Of a stretch of DNA of 64,000 nt, positions 18,657 through 27,629 are shown piece after piece. The notes under the pieces are model-generated. The model had not been told where the DNA came from. It made no database searches and was given only the letters and a program-made list of their open reading frames with translations. The position numbers and the translations under genes were made by a program. How positions within the stretch are numbered: position 1 is the first letter of the stretch; each line of letters begins with the position of its first letter. Source of the DNA: Sphingobacterium sp. ML3W (GTDB taxonomy: Bacteria > Bacteroidota > Bacteroidia > Sphingobacteriales > Sphingobacteriaceae); contig NZ_CP009278.1 of assembly GCF_000747525.1 (NCBI RefSeq), positions 2,542,001 to 2,606,000 of the forward strand, in the 5' to 3' direction.

Positions 18657-19127
18657 TTAAATCACCATTTTCCATTTGTCACTTTCGGCATATTCTTTAA
18701 TTATATTATTTCGCACAGTACGAAATTGCGTCAGGTAATCCGTTAAGATGAAGTGATTGAATAAGCGTCCAAATATTCCAAAAGGTGATTGAAATTCAAA
18801 GATATCTTTCATGATTACCTTTTCACCAACCTGTTCAAATATATGCTCGTGGTAAAGAGATGTAAATGCACCTTTTACTTGTTCATCAACAAAGTAATGT
18901 GGGCTGTCAAACGCCGTTATTTTTGAAGTTAGTTTTTGCCTTATACCAAAGTGAGTGGCCTGCCAAGTCACTAATTCATTAAGACCTATCAGTCCTGTAG
19001 TTCTACCATCAATAGCATGTTCATTTGTTCTCGAAGTTGAAATTGTGTGCAGGTCAATACTTCTAGCGAGGTCAAAACAGATGTTTATTGGCGCATCTAT
19101 TTCAGTTATAATTTCAATACTCGGCAT
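18657..19127 (-). CDS. SRPBCC family protein
   Basis: A 156-residue START/polyketide-cyclase-like (SRPBCC) protein. The pattern is typical: an opening strand SIEIITEIDAPINICFDLAR, a middle hydrophobic-cavity strand region (LTSKITAFDSPHYFVDEQVK), and a long C-terminal helix (FILTDYLTQFRTVRNNIIKE). Family members bind hydrophobic ligands; several of unknown function occur in Bacteroidota. Its start lies about 60 bp from the 3' end of the 225-bp repeat copy A. Confidence 0.85.
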   Translation of the reverse strand: MPSIEIITEIDAPINICFDLARSIDLHTISTSRTNEHAIDGRTTGLIGLNELVTWQATHFGIRQKLTSKITAFDSPHYFVDEQVKGAFTSLYHEHIFEQVGEKVIMKDIFEFQSPFGIFGRLFNHFILTDYLTQFRTVRNNIIKEYAESDKWKMVI

Positions 19128-19190
19128 TTATTTTTTTTCATTAGTAATTTACACTGTTCTCCGTTATTTCAAATGTATCGATTTTTTTAA

Positions 19191-19416
19191 AAATCAAAAG
19201 GGCCTAATTTTCATTAGACCCTTTATCTTGGCGTTTAACCGTACAGTAATTTATGTTTCTTATCGTTTCCTCTTTTTTGTTTCGTATCCAAAGTTTTTGA
19301 AGACATTTGGATTTTTTACCGTACTACGTCATTTATCTTTTCATACTAAAAGCAAAATTTGTTATCGTTTTCTATATTAAGAACACCTGTCATTCATAAA
19401 AGTTCATTTTTTTTTA
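19191..19416 (-). repeat. 225-bp intergenic repeat, copy A
   Basis: This non-coding stretch is about 85-90% identical, by eye, to 23180-23402, with a few short indels. Read on the minus strand, it ends with GGGTCTAAT-GAAA-ATTAGGCCC and TTTT, a terminator-like hairpin with a GAAA tetraloop. Further inside is an imperfect hairpin ATCCAAA/TTTGGAT. It lies between the KAS III-like gene (its stop is 23 bp upstream in minus-strand sense) and the SRPBCC gene. An untranslated RNA gene or a miniature repeat are the two main readings; I do not recognise a named family. Confidence 0.7.
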
Positions 19417-19438
19417 AAATATTTGATGATTTATTTTA

Positions 19439-20503
19439 TTACCATCTGTATGTGATTGCATTTATATTCATTCCCGCACCGACAGATGCAAACATAACTA
19501 AATCTCCAGGAGCTAGCTTATAAGAACTTATTTCTCCATTTAGAACCTGATGCAATAAGGTTGGGATTGTAGCCACCGAATTATTTCCCATTTCAGAGAT
19601 ATTCATCGGCATAATATTTTCTGGAAGTTCTTTGCGTCCATAGAGTTCGTAAAATCTTTTAACGATAGCTTCATCCATCTTTTCATTAGCTTGATGAAGA
19701 AAGATCATTTTAAGGTCATCGATACTTTCTCCGCTATGATCTAAACATTCTTTCATGGATTGTGGTACGTATTTAAGTGCATATTCATATACTTTACGCC
19801 CCTTCATTTTGATATAACGAGGTTCAGTCTCATCACCCTGATTGGTTCCGAAAGAGTATATATATTCCAGTTCAATATCCGTATCCGATCTGAGTATTTT
19901 ATTAATAATTCCACTATCATCAGACACGTTGCTTTGTATGATACATGCACCGGCGCCATCCGAAAATATCATACTGTCTCTATCTGTCGAATCGAGTACC
20001 CGCGATAGCGTCTCCGTTCCAATAACAAGACATGTTTTTGCAGCTCCCGATTTGATTGCCATATCGGCTTGGATAAGCCCCTGTAACCATCCTGGACAGC
20101 CAAATATAATGTCATATGGAATACAATTTACGTTCTTGATTTTCAAATTATGCTTTATCCTAGCGGCAAGCGAAGGAACCATATCCCTTGGAGCTCCTGG
20201 ATATTTCATGTCTCCGTAGTTATGTGCAACAATAATGAAATCAATCGATTCACGTTCTACCTGGGCATTTGCTATAGCTTCTTCCGCCGCCAGGGTTCCC
20301 ATCTCCGAAGCTGTCATTCCTTCTGGCGCGTACCATCTATTTTCAATTCCGGTAATTGCCTTGAATTTTCGAATAATTGTTTCAGCAGATTGCTCGATTG
20401 CTATTTGGTCCGGGCCAAAGAATGTATGGTTTAGAAAATACTCGTTTGATATTTTTCGTGAGGGTATGTGGGCCCCGGTACCTATTATTTTTGATTTTAA
20501 CAT
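19439..20503 (-). CDS. 3-oxoacyl-ACP synthase III (KAS III)-like
   Basis: A 354-residue thiolase-fold condensing enzyme. The catalytic triad is visible: Cys in IIFGCPGWLQG near residue 136, His in IFLHQANEKM near 267 and Asn in MGNNSVATIP near 304. KAS III enzymes condense an acyl-CoA with malonyl-ACP in the cytoplasm. The N-terminal part (GTGAHIPSRKISNEYFLNHT) and the motif GAGACIIQ fit the FabH-like subfamily used for special lipids or secondary products rather than the housekeeping FabH. It is not next to other fatty-acid genes. An 11-bp inverted repeat sits 53 bp upstream of its start. Alternative role: beta-keto acid synthesis for pigment- or signal-type lipids. Confidence 0.88.
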   Translation of the reverse strand: MLKSKIIGTGAHIPSRKISNEYFLNHTFFGPDQIAIEQSAETIIRKFKAITGIENRWYAPEGMTASEMGTLAAEEAIANAQVERESIDFIIVAHNYGDMKYPGAPRDMVPSLAARIKHNLKIKNVNCIPYDIIFGCPGWLQGLIQADMAIKSGAAKTCLVIGTETLSRVLDSTDRDSMIFSDGAGACIIQSNVSDDSGIINKILRSDTDIELEYIYSFGTNQGDETEPRYIKMKGRKVYEYALKYVPQSMKECLDHSGESIDDLKMIFLHQANEKMDEAIVKRFYELYGRKELPENIMPMNISEMGNNSVATIPTLLHQVLNGEISSYKLAPGDLVMFASVGAGMNINAITYRW

Positions 20504-20555
20504 ATGAAAATACTGGTTTTGACTAGCTTAAATATTGATATGATAAAGAATAACA

Positions 20556-20579
20556 ACTACACCAATACATTGGTGTAGT
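20556..20579. promoter_or_regulatory. Operator-like inverted repeat
   Basis: ACTACACCAAT and its exact reverse complement are separated by two bases. Its compact symmetry, 53 bp upstream of the KAS III-like start, suggests a dimeric regulator site. Confidence 0.45.
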
Positions 20580-20683
20580 ATGATTTTCTTGGTTAACTTA
20601 GTTTTACTTATGATAATGAGCATATTACTAATATACTTTTAAGTATATCAAATTACACAAACAAGTTTATAAAAAGAAGTCAT

Positions 20684-20717
20684 CTAAGAAGTTTATTGTT
20701 TTAAATAAACTTCTTAG
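20684..20717. repeat. 14-bp-stem hairpin of unknown role
   Basis: Arms 20684-20697 and 20704-20717 pair perfectly, with a 6-base loop. No T-run follows on the plus strand; on the minus strand a T-rich stretch comes about 8 bases after it. It is not adjacent to any gene end, so a terminator role is unexplained. Confidence 0.45.
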
Positions 20718-20860
20718 CTATATTTTGACCATTAGAGGAGATTATCTAAGAATACCAAAATTTCACATTTCTGGAAAATTCACAAAACAATAAACATTTT
20801 TTTATAAATTGAACCTTTATAGTGATATGTTAGGAATTTTATAGAATCTCTTTGATATAG

Positions 20861-21559
20861 ATGAATTTGAATAGGACAGAGGTTTCGTTATTAAATACGA
20901 TCAGCGAACTAATGGTTGAAATACCAAAAGGAAAGGTTCATTTGCGAGATGATCGGACAAAAGTACAATGGTGTGTAGAGATAGATCCATTTTTACTTTC
21001 CAAATATCCTGTTACCCAGGATTTATATATTGAAGTAACAATGGAAAATCCAAGCACCTTTCAAGAAAGCAAACGGCCAGTAGAAACAGTCACTTGGAAA
21101 GAGGCCGTAAATTTTTGCAATAAACTTTCAATCCAAACAGGATTGAATCCCTGTTATGTCATTCCGGAAAACAATGGAGATATAACATTTGATAATACAG
21201 CCGACGGATTTCGTTTGCCAACAGAAGCAGAATGGGAGTATGCCTGTAAAGCAGGAACAAGCGAAATAAGATATGGCGAGCTTGATTTAATAGCTTGGTA
21301 TAAAAATAATGCTCGAAATACGACACAAGTGGTAGGCCAGAAGAAACCTAATGCTTGGGGACTTTTTGACATGTTGGGTAATGTTTGGGAGTGGTGTACC
21401 GATCTATATGACACTGAAGTGTACGGTTCATACCGTATATTCCGCGGCGGTGGTTTTTGTGATCAAGAGAGAAGCGTTATGGCCACGACTAGAAGAAGGA
21501 GCCATCCTTTAAAATTCAAGATTGAAGACCTTGGATTCAGAATTGCGAAAAATAAATAG
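20861..21559 (+). CDS. SUMF1/FGE-fold (formylglycine-generating-like) protein
   Basis: A 232-residue protein with the FGE-sulfatase fold. Visible motifs: FLLSKYPVTQDLYIEVTMEN, RPVETVTWKEAVNFCNKLS, GFRLPTEAEWEYACKAG, GLFDMLGNVWEWC and RGGGFCDQERS, ending in GFRIAK. True formylglycine-generating enzymes have a Cys pair in the C-terminal CxxxxC region that binds copper; here that stretch reads FCDQERSVMATTRRR with only one Cys. So sulfatase activation is unlikely, and a binding or other oxidase role (as in EgtB, PvdO or diversity-type C-lectin proteins) is possible. No signal peptide, so cytoplasmic. No sulfatase gene is in the window. Confidence 0.83.
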   Translation: MNLNRTEVSLLNTISELMVEIPKGKVHLRDDRTKVQWCVEIDPFLLSKYPVTQDLYIEVTMENPSTFQESKRPVETVTWKEAVNFCNKLSIQTGLNPCYVIPENNGDITFDNTADGFRLPTEAEWEYACKAGTSEIRYGELDLIAWYKNNARNTTQVVGQKKPNAWGLFDMLGNVWEWCTDLYDTEVYGSYRIFRGGGFCDQERSVMATTRRRSHPLKFKIEDLGFRIAKNK

Positions 21560-21619
21560 AATGAGGATAAAGCTATGTGGTGATAAATTACCCGTAAAAA
21601 ATTTACCTAAATCATGAAA

Positions 21620-21657
21620 ACAATAAAAGCCATTCTTCATAGAATGGCTTTTATTGT
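21620..21657 (+). terminator. Rho-independent terminator
   Basis: A 17-bp perfect stem (21620-21636 with 21641-21657) with a TCAT loop. An inner T-rich arm (CTTTTATTG) provides the U-tract. The same core, AAAGCCATTCT, recurs in the terminator at 50313-50352. Confidence 0.75.
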
Positions 21658-21742
21658 CTACGATCATAAAATGTCTCTAGTGTTCAAACCTTTTATTAAA
21701 TCTTGCATGCATTAGAAGAATTGAATCTTCATACAAGGTATA

Positions 21743-23065
21743 TTATTGATTTATATTAGATGATTCTGAGTAGTTTTTAAGAAGAGATCGAATATCATCA
21801 GATGCTGGAAGTTCAAATACTTCAAGGTCAAAAGATTTAATAGCAGCGAATAAATGATCGAAAATATCTGACATTGTATCTTCAAAAAAAGACCATTGTG
21901 TACCTTTGGTAAACATATAGAGTTCTAATGGAAGCCCATGTTCATTAGGAGCTAATTGACGAACTAATAAGGTTAATTCCTTATGTATATTAGGGTTTTG
22001 AGCTGTATAAGCCTTGATATATGCTCTGAACAACCCGATATTGGTCATTCTTCTACCATTAACAAGAACTTTGGGGTCTACTTTATTCAGGATATTATAT
22101 TCCTTTATTTCATTTTCTCTTTTTTCAATATAAGGGGCTAAAAGTGCAATTTTTTTAAGCTCTTCGATCTCTTCAATACTGAGATATCTAATGGTTGAAA
22201 TTTTGATATTGATAGCTCTTTTGATCCTTCTACCTCCACTTTCCTGCATTCCTCTATAATTTTTTAAGGAGTCACTGAGCAGCGTGTAAGTCGGGATCGT
22301 GACAATCGTCTTATCCCAATTTTGAACTCTCACATTGTTCAGGTTTATTTGTAAAATATCTCCATCGACACCATATTTTGGCATTTCAATCCAATCACCC
22401 ACACGTACAGAATCATTGGCAGAGACTTGTATACTTGCTACAAATCCAAGTATGGTATCTTTAAATACCAACATCAAAATAGCTGAAGCAGCACCGAGTG
22501 AAATTAGAAAAGACCAGGGCGACTGTCCCGTGATCAGAGAAACAATAAGAGTCCCAATCACAAATATCAAAAATATTTGCAGTACTTGAAGGTAGCTATC
22601 AACAGGTTTATCCACAAAAGCTTTGGAAGATCTCAAAATATCTCTTCCGGTCTTTAATAGACCATTTACAACACTATAAATAGAAATGACTAACAGGATG
22701 CCGAGCAACTTTGATAATGTCGAGGTGAAAGATGGAAATCCCATAAATACATAAGGTAGTAAGTATTGTGATATCGCTATGAGAATAAAACGGCTAAAAT
22801 GAACCTGTACCTTATTTTCAAGTAGCTTATTATCCCAATTGGTTTTACTTTTTTTAATCAATCCCGTAACTATTGAATTGAAAAATATACGCAAAAGATA
22901 GTCTACAAATAGTAAGAGGATAAAAGCTGAGATGAGGAGAAAGGTAGAAGTCAAGATATGAGCAGTCTTATCGTAAATCCCTATAGCTTCAGCAAGGTTG
23001 AATGTCCATTGATAGATTGAACTTGTAGTTCGTTCGGTGATGTTAATGATGTTTGATTTTTCCAT
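21743..23065 (-). CDS. MscS-family mechanosensitive channel, YbdG-like
   Basis: A 440-residue inner-membrane channel. Several hydrophobic helices occupy residues 1-170; the pore-lining helix is near SLGAASAILMLVFKDTILGF, followed by the beta domain VRVGDWIEMPKYGVDGDI, both hallmarks of MscS. The long C-terminal domain with NVRVQNWDKTIVTIPTYTLL and the late LPLELYMFTKG segment matches the YbdG/MscM subgroup, which releases solutes on hypo-osmotic shock. The frame reaches a TTG at 23077; the ATG at 23065 (MEKSN) is preferred. Copy B of the 225-bp repeat lies 115 bp upstream. Confidence 0.9.
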   Translation of the reverse strand: MEKSNIINITERTTSSIYQWTFNLAEAIGIYDKTAHILTSTFLLISAFILLLFVDYLLRIFFNSIVTGLIKKSKTNWDNKLLENKVQVHFSRFILIAISQYLLPYVFMGFPSFTSTLSKLLGILLVISIYSVVNGLLKTGRDILRSSKAFVDKPVDSYLQVLQIFLIFVIGTLIVSLITGQSPWSFLISLGAASAILMLVFKDTILGFVASIQVSANDSVRVGDWIEMPKYGVDGDILQINLNNVRVQNWDKTIVTIPTYTLLSDSLKNYRGMQESGGRRIKRAINIKISTIRYLSIEEIEELKKIALLAPYIEKRENEIKEYNILNKVDPKVLVNGRRMTNIGLFRAYIKAYTAQNPNIHKELTLLVRQLAPNEHGLPLELYMFTKGTQWSFFEDTMSDIFDHLFAAIKSFDLEVFELPASDDIRSLLKNYSESSNINQ

Positions 23066-23179
23066 ATTAACAAACAAATATACAAAAATGAAATTGATGT
23101 AATTTCTGAACCTACTATTATGAACAATCTAATAACATATATTTCAAGATATTCTAAGAAACTGAGGCTGATTATTTAT

Positions 23180-23402
23180 AAATCAAAAGGGCCTAATTCT
23201 CATTAGACCCTTTATCTTGGCGTTTAACCGTACAGTAATTTTTATGTTTCTTATCGTTTCCTCTTTTTTGTTTCGTTATCCAAAGCTTTTGAGGACCTTT
23301 GGATTTTACCGTACTACGTCATATCTTTTACATTCGAAGCAGATTTGTTATTGTATTCTATTATAAGAACACTTGTCGTTCAAATAAGTTCATTTTATTT
23401 TA
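23180..23402 (-). repeat. 225-bp intergenic repeat, copy B
   Basis: Second copy of the element at 19191-19416. The minus-strand terminal hairpin has a GAGA instead of a GAAA loop (both GNRA), with the stem unchanged, and the internal hairpin reads ATCCAAAG/CTTTGGAT, one pair longer than in copy A. Stem retention with loop change hints at a structured RNA. It occupies the gap between the MscS gene and aconitase and contains no start-to-stop frame of useful length on either strand. The rest of this 549-bp gap shows nothing else I can name. Confidence 0.7.
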
Positions 23403-23614
23403 AGAAAAGTGTTAATGGTTCTAATATTGAAAAATAGCTCCTCTGTTATGTTTGATTATCTGAATTATTTAAACTTGAAGAGCTATACGTAATCCCAAAA
23501 TATTCTACTTCAAAATATGATAAAGCAACAAAAAAGAAACATTTTACGCATGCTGTTTGTTTTGCTTCTAAGTACTTAATAGCGTATATTTATATACCAA
23601 CAAAACTTGTTATC

Positions 23615-26389
23615 ATGAGCACAACGAAAGCCAAATCTCTAAAAACAATCAGTATAAACGGAAAAAACTATAACTATTGTTCACTTAAAGATCTTCCCGA
23701 AGGATCGGTAGCCCATCTACCGTTCAGTATCCGCATCTTACTTGAAAATGTATTGCGTAATTACGACGGTTTCAGTATTACCGATGAACATATCAAGACA
23801 CTCATCAACTGGACACCCGAACCTGTCGATAAAGACATTCCTTTTAAACCAGCCCGTATCTTGATGCAAGATTTTACAGGTGTTCCAGCTGTAGTTGATA
23901 TGGCATCGCTCCGAGCTGAATATGTCCGTCACGGAAAAGACGGTCAAAAAATCAATCCTGCTATTCCTGTAGATTTAGTGATCGACCATTCCGTACAAGT
24001 GGATTATTATGGAACAGATTACTCTTATGGGAAAAACGTAGAATTGGAGTACCAACGGAATAAAGAACGCTACGAATTACTCAAATGGGCGCAACACGGT
24101 TTGAAAAACTTTACAGTAGTCCCTCCAGGAATGGGCATTTGCCATCAGGTGAATCTTGAATATTTAGCCAAAGGTATTATCGAACGTGTAGGTTGGTTGT
24201 TTCCAGATACTTTGGTAGGTACCGATTCGCACACACCTATGGTAAACGGTATGGGTGTGGTAGGTTGGGGGGCAGGAGGTATCGAAGCCGAAGCAGCTAT
24301 GTTGGGGCAGCCCATCTTTTTCACCTGCCCAGAAGTGATCGGCCTCAAGTTGACCGGTAAAATTCCAGAGATTTGTACTGCTACCGATATGGTATTATCG
24401 ATAACCAAAGTCCTTCGTGATAAAGGTGTAGTCGGCAAGTTTGTCGAACTTTTTGGAGATGGCTTGGATTACCTAACTGTTACCGATAGGGCTACCATTG
24501 CCAATATGTCGCCAGAATTTGGTTGTACCATTACCTATTTCCCTATCGACGACCGTACGTTGGAATATATGCGCACCACTAATCGCTCAGCCGAACAGAT
24601 CAAGATAGTTGAAGAATATTGTAAAGAAAATCTTTTGTGGCGAACAGGTCATGAAGAAATCCGTTTTTCTTCTATAGTAGAGTTTGATCTGGCCACTTTA
24701 GAACCAACTGTTTCTGGACCAAAACGCCCGCAGGATAAAATTCTGGCAAAAGACCTTGGCAACCAATTTGCCACTCTGTTGAACCAAGAATACCAACGCA
24801 ACTATAGCCTCCCGAATCAAAGAAAAGAATCGGCATGGCTTGCTGATGGAGGTTCTGGAACCGAATTTACTTTTGGTAAAGTTCCTAAGAGTACAGAATC
24901 CACGATGGAAGTTGTGAAAGATACGATGCAGTCTGTTCGTATAAAATATAAGAATCAAGAATTTGTTTTGAGTGATGGGAGTATTGTTATCGCCGCCATC
25001 ACAAGTTGTACCAATACATCCAATCCGGCCGTGATGATAGGCGCAGGGCTGTTGGCACGCAATGCGATAGAAAAAGGACTACGCACTAAATCATGGGTCA
25101 AGACTTCCTTAGCGCCAGGCTCTAAAGTTGTTACGCAATATTTGAATCGCTCAGGACTGAGCAGCGACCTGGAGGCCCTTCGCTTTCACACCGTGGGTTA
25201 TGGCTGTACATCCTGTATCGGAAACTCGGGTCCTTTACCACCACATATCGCAGAAGCTGTAGACAAGGGAGAGTTGGTCGTAGCATCGGTGCTCTCGGGT
25301 AATCGAAATTTTGAAGCAAGGGTCCATCCACAGGTTAAGATGAACTTCTTAATGTCACCCATGTTAGTGGTGGCTTATGCCTTGGTAGGAAGGGTAGATG
25401 TCGACCTTATGAATGACCCACTGTCGTATGATCCCAATGGTCAACCTGTATATCTAAAAGACATCTGGCCAAGCCGTGAAGAAATCGTCCAGACCGTCAA
25501 TGATTGCGTCAAACAAAGTGATTTTCAGGAAGTCTACGATGTTATTTTTGACGGTTCCGAAGATTGGCAAAATCTCGAGGTCAACCTCGATGAACGTTTT
25601 GAGTGGAATAAAGATTCGACTTACATTAAAGAAGCTCCATTTTTTGAAAACCTACAGGCAAATCCTGAACCTGTTTCAGATATTACCAGTGCTCGTGTCT
25701 TATTGTATTTAGGCGATTCGGTGACGACGGATCATATTTCACCAGCCGGTTCTTTCCGAGAAAACAGTGCCGCTGGACAATACCTGGCTTCACACGGAAT
25801 AGATAGCGCTGATTTTAACTCTTACGGTTCGCGTCGTGGAAATCATGAAGTCATGATGCGAGGTACATTTGCCAATGTCCGTATCAAAAACAAAATAGTT
25901 GATAAAGAAGGAGGCTTCAGTATTTACTTTCCAAGCGGTGAAGTAAAAACAGTTTACGAAACAGCTATGGAATATCAAAAGACCCATACGCCGCTTATCG
26001 TACTGGCGGGGAAAGAGTACGGGTCGGGTTCCTCGCGTGACTGGGCCGCCAAAGGAGCTTTTTTATTAGGAGTCAAAGCCGTAATCGCAGAGAGCTTCGA
26101 ACGCATCCATCGTAGCAATCTGGTAGGTATGGGGGTGGCACCATTGGTATTTACCGACGGGCAAAATGCAGAAGGCTTAGGGCTGGATGGCACTGAAGTT
26201 TATGACATTTCAGGACTTGCCGATAATCTAACACCACATAAGTTGTTGTATGTAAAAGCCACGCACCCAAGTGGCAAGATAACCGAATTTAAAGTTCAGG
26301 CGCGTATGGATTCAGCTATCGAAATAGAATATTACAAAAATAACGGTATCCTGCAATATGTGCTAAGAGATTATCTTAAAAACAGTTAA
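23615..26389 (+). CDS. acnA: Aconitate hydratase, AcnA type
   Basis: A 924-residue aconitase that isomerises citrate to isocitrate through cis-aconitate in the TCA cycle, in the cytoplasm. The three [4Fe-4S] cysteines are visible: one in TSCTNTSNP near residue 465 and two in GYGCTSCIGNSG near 531 and 534. GTDSHTPMVNGMGVVGWGAG near 200-225 and the swivel-domain GKEYGSGSSRDWAAKG near 800-815 complete the active site. Size and the swivel domain at the C-terminus place it in the AcnA/IRP1 class, not AcnB. It stands alone, without other TCA genes, and ends at a terminator. Confidence 0.96.
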   Translation: MSTTKAKSLKTISINGKNYNYCSLKDLPEGSVAHLPFSIRILLENVLRNYDGFSITDEHIKTLINWTPEPVDKDIPFKPARILMQDFTGVPAVVDMASLRAEYVRHGKDGQKINPAIPVDLVIDHSVQVDYYGTDYSYGKNVELEYQRNKERYELLKWAQHGLKNFTVVPPGMGICHQVNLEYLAKGIIERVGWLFPDTLVGTDSHTPMVNGMGVVGWGAGGIEAEAAMLGQPIFFTCPEVIGLKLTGKIPEICTATDMVLSITKVLRDKGVVGKFVELFGDGLDYLTVTDRATIANMSPEFGCTITYFPIDDRTLEYMRTTNRSAEQIKIVEEYCKENLLWRTGHEEIRFSSIVEFDLATLEPTVSGPKRPQDKILAKDLGNQFATLLNQEYQRNYSLPNQRKESAWLADGGSGTEFTFGKVPKSTESTMEVVKDTMQSVRIKYKNQEFVLSDGSIVIAAITSCTNTSNPAVMIGAGLLARNAIEKGLRTKSWVKTSLAPGSKVVTQYLNRSGLSSDLEALRFHTVGYGCTSCIGNSGPLPPHIAEAVDKGELVVASVLSGNRNFEARVHPQVKMNFLMSPMLVVAYALVGRVDVDLMNDPLSYDPNGQPVYLKDIWPSREEIVQTVNDCVKQSDFQEVYDVIFDGSEDWQNLEVNLDERFEWNKDSTYIKEAPFFENLQANPEPVSDITSARVLLYLGDSVTTDHISPAGSFRENSAAGQYLASHGIDSADFNSYGSRRGNHEVMMRGTFANVRIKNKIVDKEGGFSIYFPSGEVKTVYETAMEYQKTHTPLIVLAGKEYGSGSSRDWAAKGAFLLGVKAVIAESFERIHRSNLVGMGVAPLVFTDGQNAEGLGLDGTEVYDISGLADNLTPHKLLYVKATHPSGKITEFKVQARMDSAIEIEYYKNNGILQYVLRDYLKNS

Positions 26390-26423
26390 TGTATTTACTC
26401 TAGTAGGAGTATAGGTGAAAACT

Positions 26424-26460
26424 AAAAAGGGATTGGCTACATATAGTCAATCCCTTTTTT
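26424..26460 (+). terminator. Rho-independent terminator
   Basis: Stem AAAAAGGGATTG/CAATCCCTTTTT (26424-26435 with 26448-26459) followed by T. It follows acnA by 35 bp and is symmetric enough to work in both directions. Confidence 0.8.
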
Positions 26461-26472
26461 AGTTCATCGTCA

Positions 26473-26649
26473 TTAATAGTTTTGGTTAGATCCCAATGTA
26501 ATAAATGAAAGCGCTGCATTGCTTGCTTTGTAGGTTGCTATCGCTGCGGTTAGCATTACGATTTTCTGGTCAGTGAAGTTACCCACAACATATGACCTTC
26601 TTATCGCTTCAAAATTGTTCAGGCAGAAAGACCTTTCTATTATTGCTTT
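26473..26649 (-). pseudogene. Remnant resembling an AhpD/CMD-family C-terminus
   Basis: On the minus strand an open stretch of about 58 codons ends at TAA 26473-26475. It reads ...NFEAIRRSYVVGNFTDQKIV, then MLTAAIATYKASNAALSF, resembling the last helices of carboxymuconolactone decarboxylase/AhpD proteins (FTEQEIVxLTxAI pattern). There is no ATG and no CxxC active site; the frame begins at the stop codon of the metallophosphoesterase gene upstream. I read it as a 3' relic left by a deletion. The assignment is tentative. Confidence 0.4.
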
Positions 26650-27629
26650 TTAAAAGGAAAATCCGTACGATTCAAAATGTTTCCATCATACTCTCGGATA
26701 TAAGTGTAGAATCCTTTCTTTCCTTCTTTAAGTTCAATGATCCGCGCCCCATTTTTATCTCTGACGTAGGTATTTTCACTTCCTGAAAAACAGCCGTAGG
26801 CTAAACCGATTCCATAATAGTCCACCAAGTAATCATTCACATGGTCATGCCCTACAAATGTTCCAATCACGTCTTTCCGCCCTAACATAGCAGCATACAT
26901 ACCCGAATTGATGATCGGACTACCCTCATTTTCATAACGAACACCAATACGTTTATTGGCTAGTTTGTCAAATGCAATTCCGTATTCCGGAAATGGGATA
27001 TGAAAAAAGGCTAATGCTGGAATTACACGACCATTCGACGCCTCTATCTTCGCGCTTTCTTTTAAATACCAGTTCACTTGATTAAAACCAAACCAGTCAT
27101 AACCCTTTATACCATCAACCTGTGAATACGCTTTTGAATCCATAGCATACAAAGTAAATGCTGCTTTATGATCGTTCCCCATTACAGCTATGCTGGCATT
27201 GAGTACACCATCTACTTCCTGCAAACTAGCCCGATTGTTGATCAACAATGGTTTTTTGGACAAATAATCAGCAACCTGCGATCTGCTCCATTCACTTTCA
27301 TCATCATGGTTTCCTAAAGTTACGATGTAAGGGATATTGCGCGAGATCACCACGTCCAACACCTCATCCCAACCTTTGGAAGTCGGAGCTTTGACCACCA
27401 CATCCCCAGTAAAGATTACGACATCCGGTTTTTCACTTTCCAGCGTGCTTTCCATCATTTTGATAGATTTTGCAGAAGGAACTGCTCCTGCAGCATAATG
27501 CAGGTCGGTGAATTGAACAATCTTGAAATCGCCATGTTTGTTAAATTTCAATTGTTGCGCAGATACAGTCTGCATCATGAAAAATAAAATAATTTCTGCA
27601 AAAATTGTAGAAAAACGCACTATATACAT
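26640..27629 (-). CDS. Secreted metallophosphoesterase
   Basis: A 329-residue calcineurin-like phosphoesterase. It has a hydrophobic N-terminus (FAEIILFFMMQTVSAQ) acting as a signal peptide. The dimetal site motifs appear in order: FTDLHY (DxH), FTGDVV (GD), LGNHDD (GNHD), FFHIPFP, and VGHDHVNDY (GHxH). This matches the Dcr2/purple-acid-phosphatase-like group common in Bacteroidota. It likely hydrolyses phosphoesters in the periplasm. The last codons run into the AhpD-like relic. Confidence 0.88.
   Translation of the reverse strand: MYIVRFSTIFAEIILFFMMQTVSAQQLKFNKHGDFKIVQFTDLHYAAGAVPSAKSIKMMESTLESEKPDVVIFTGDVVVKAPTSKGWDEVLDVVISRNIPYIVTLGNHDDESEWSRSQVADYLSKKPLLINNRASLQEVDGVLNASIAVMGNDHKAAFTLYAMDSKAYSQVDGIKGYDWFGFNQVNWYLKESAKIEASNGRVIPALAFFHIPFPEYGIAFDKLANKRIGVRYENEGSPIINSGMYAAMLGRKDVIGTFVGHDHVNDYLVDYYGIGLAYGCFSGSENTYVRDKNGARIIELKEGKKGFYTYIREYDGNILNRTDFPFKKQ

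Larger units (their letters stand above)
20504..20860. other. Divergent intergenic region with two inverted repeats
   Basis: 357 bp between the KAS III-like gene (minus) and the SUMF1-like gene (plus). It holds a compact operator-like repeat at 20556-20579 and a long hairpin at 20684-20717. No coding frame is supported. Confidence 0.5.

Noticed and set aside
19191..19416. 140-codon frame on the plus strand across repeat copy A
   Set aside because: The other copy breaks the frame by indels, so the conserved feature is not protein coding.
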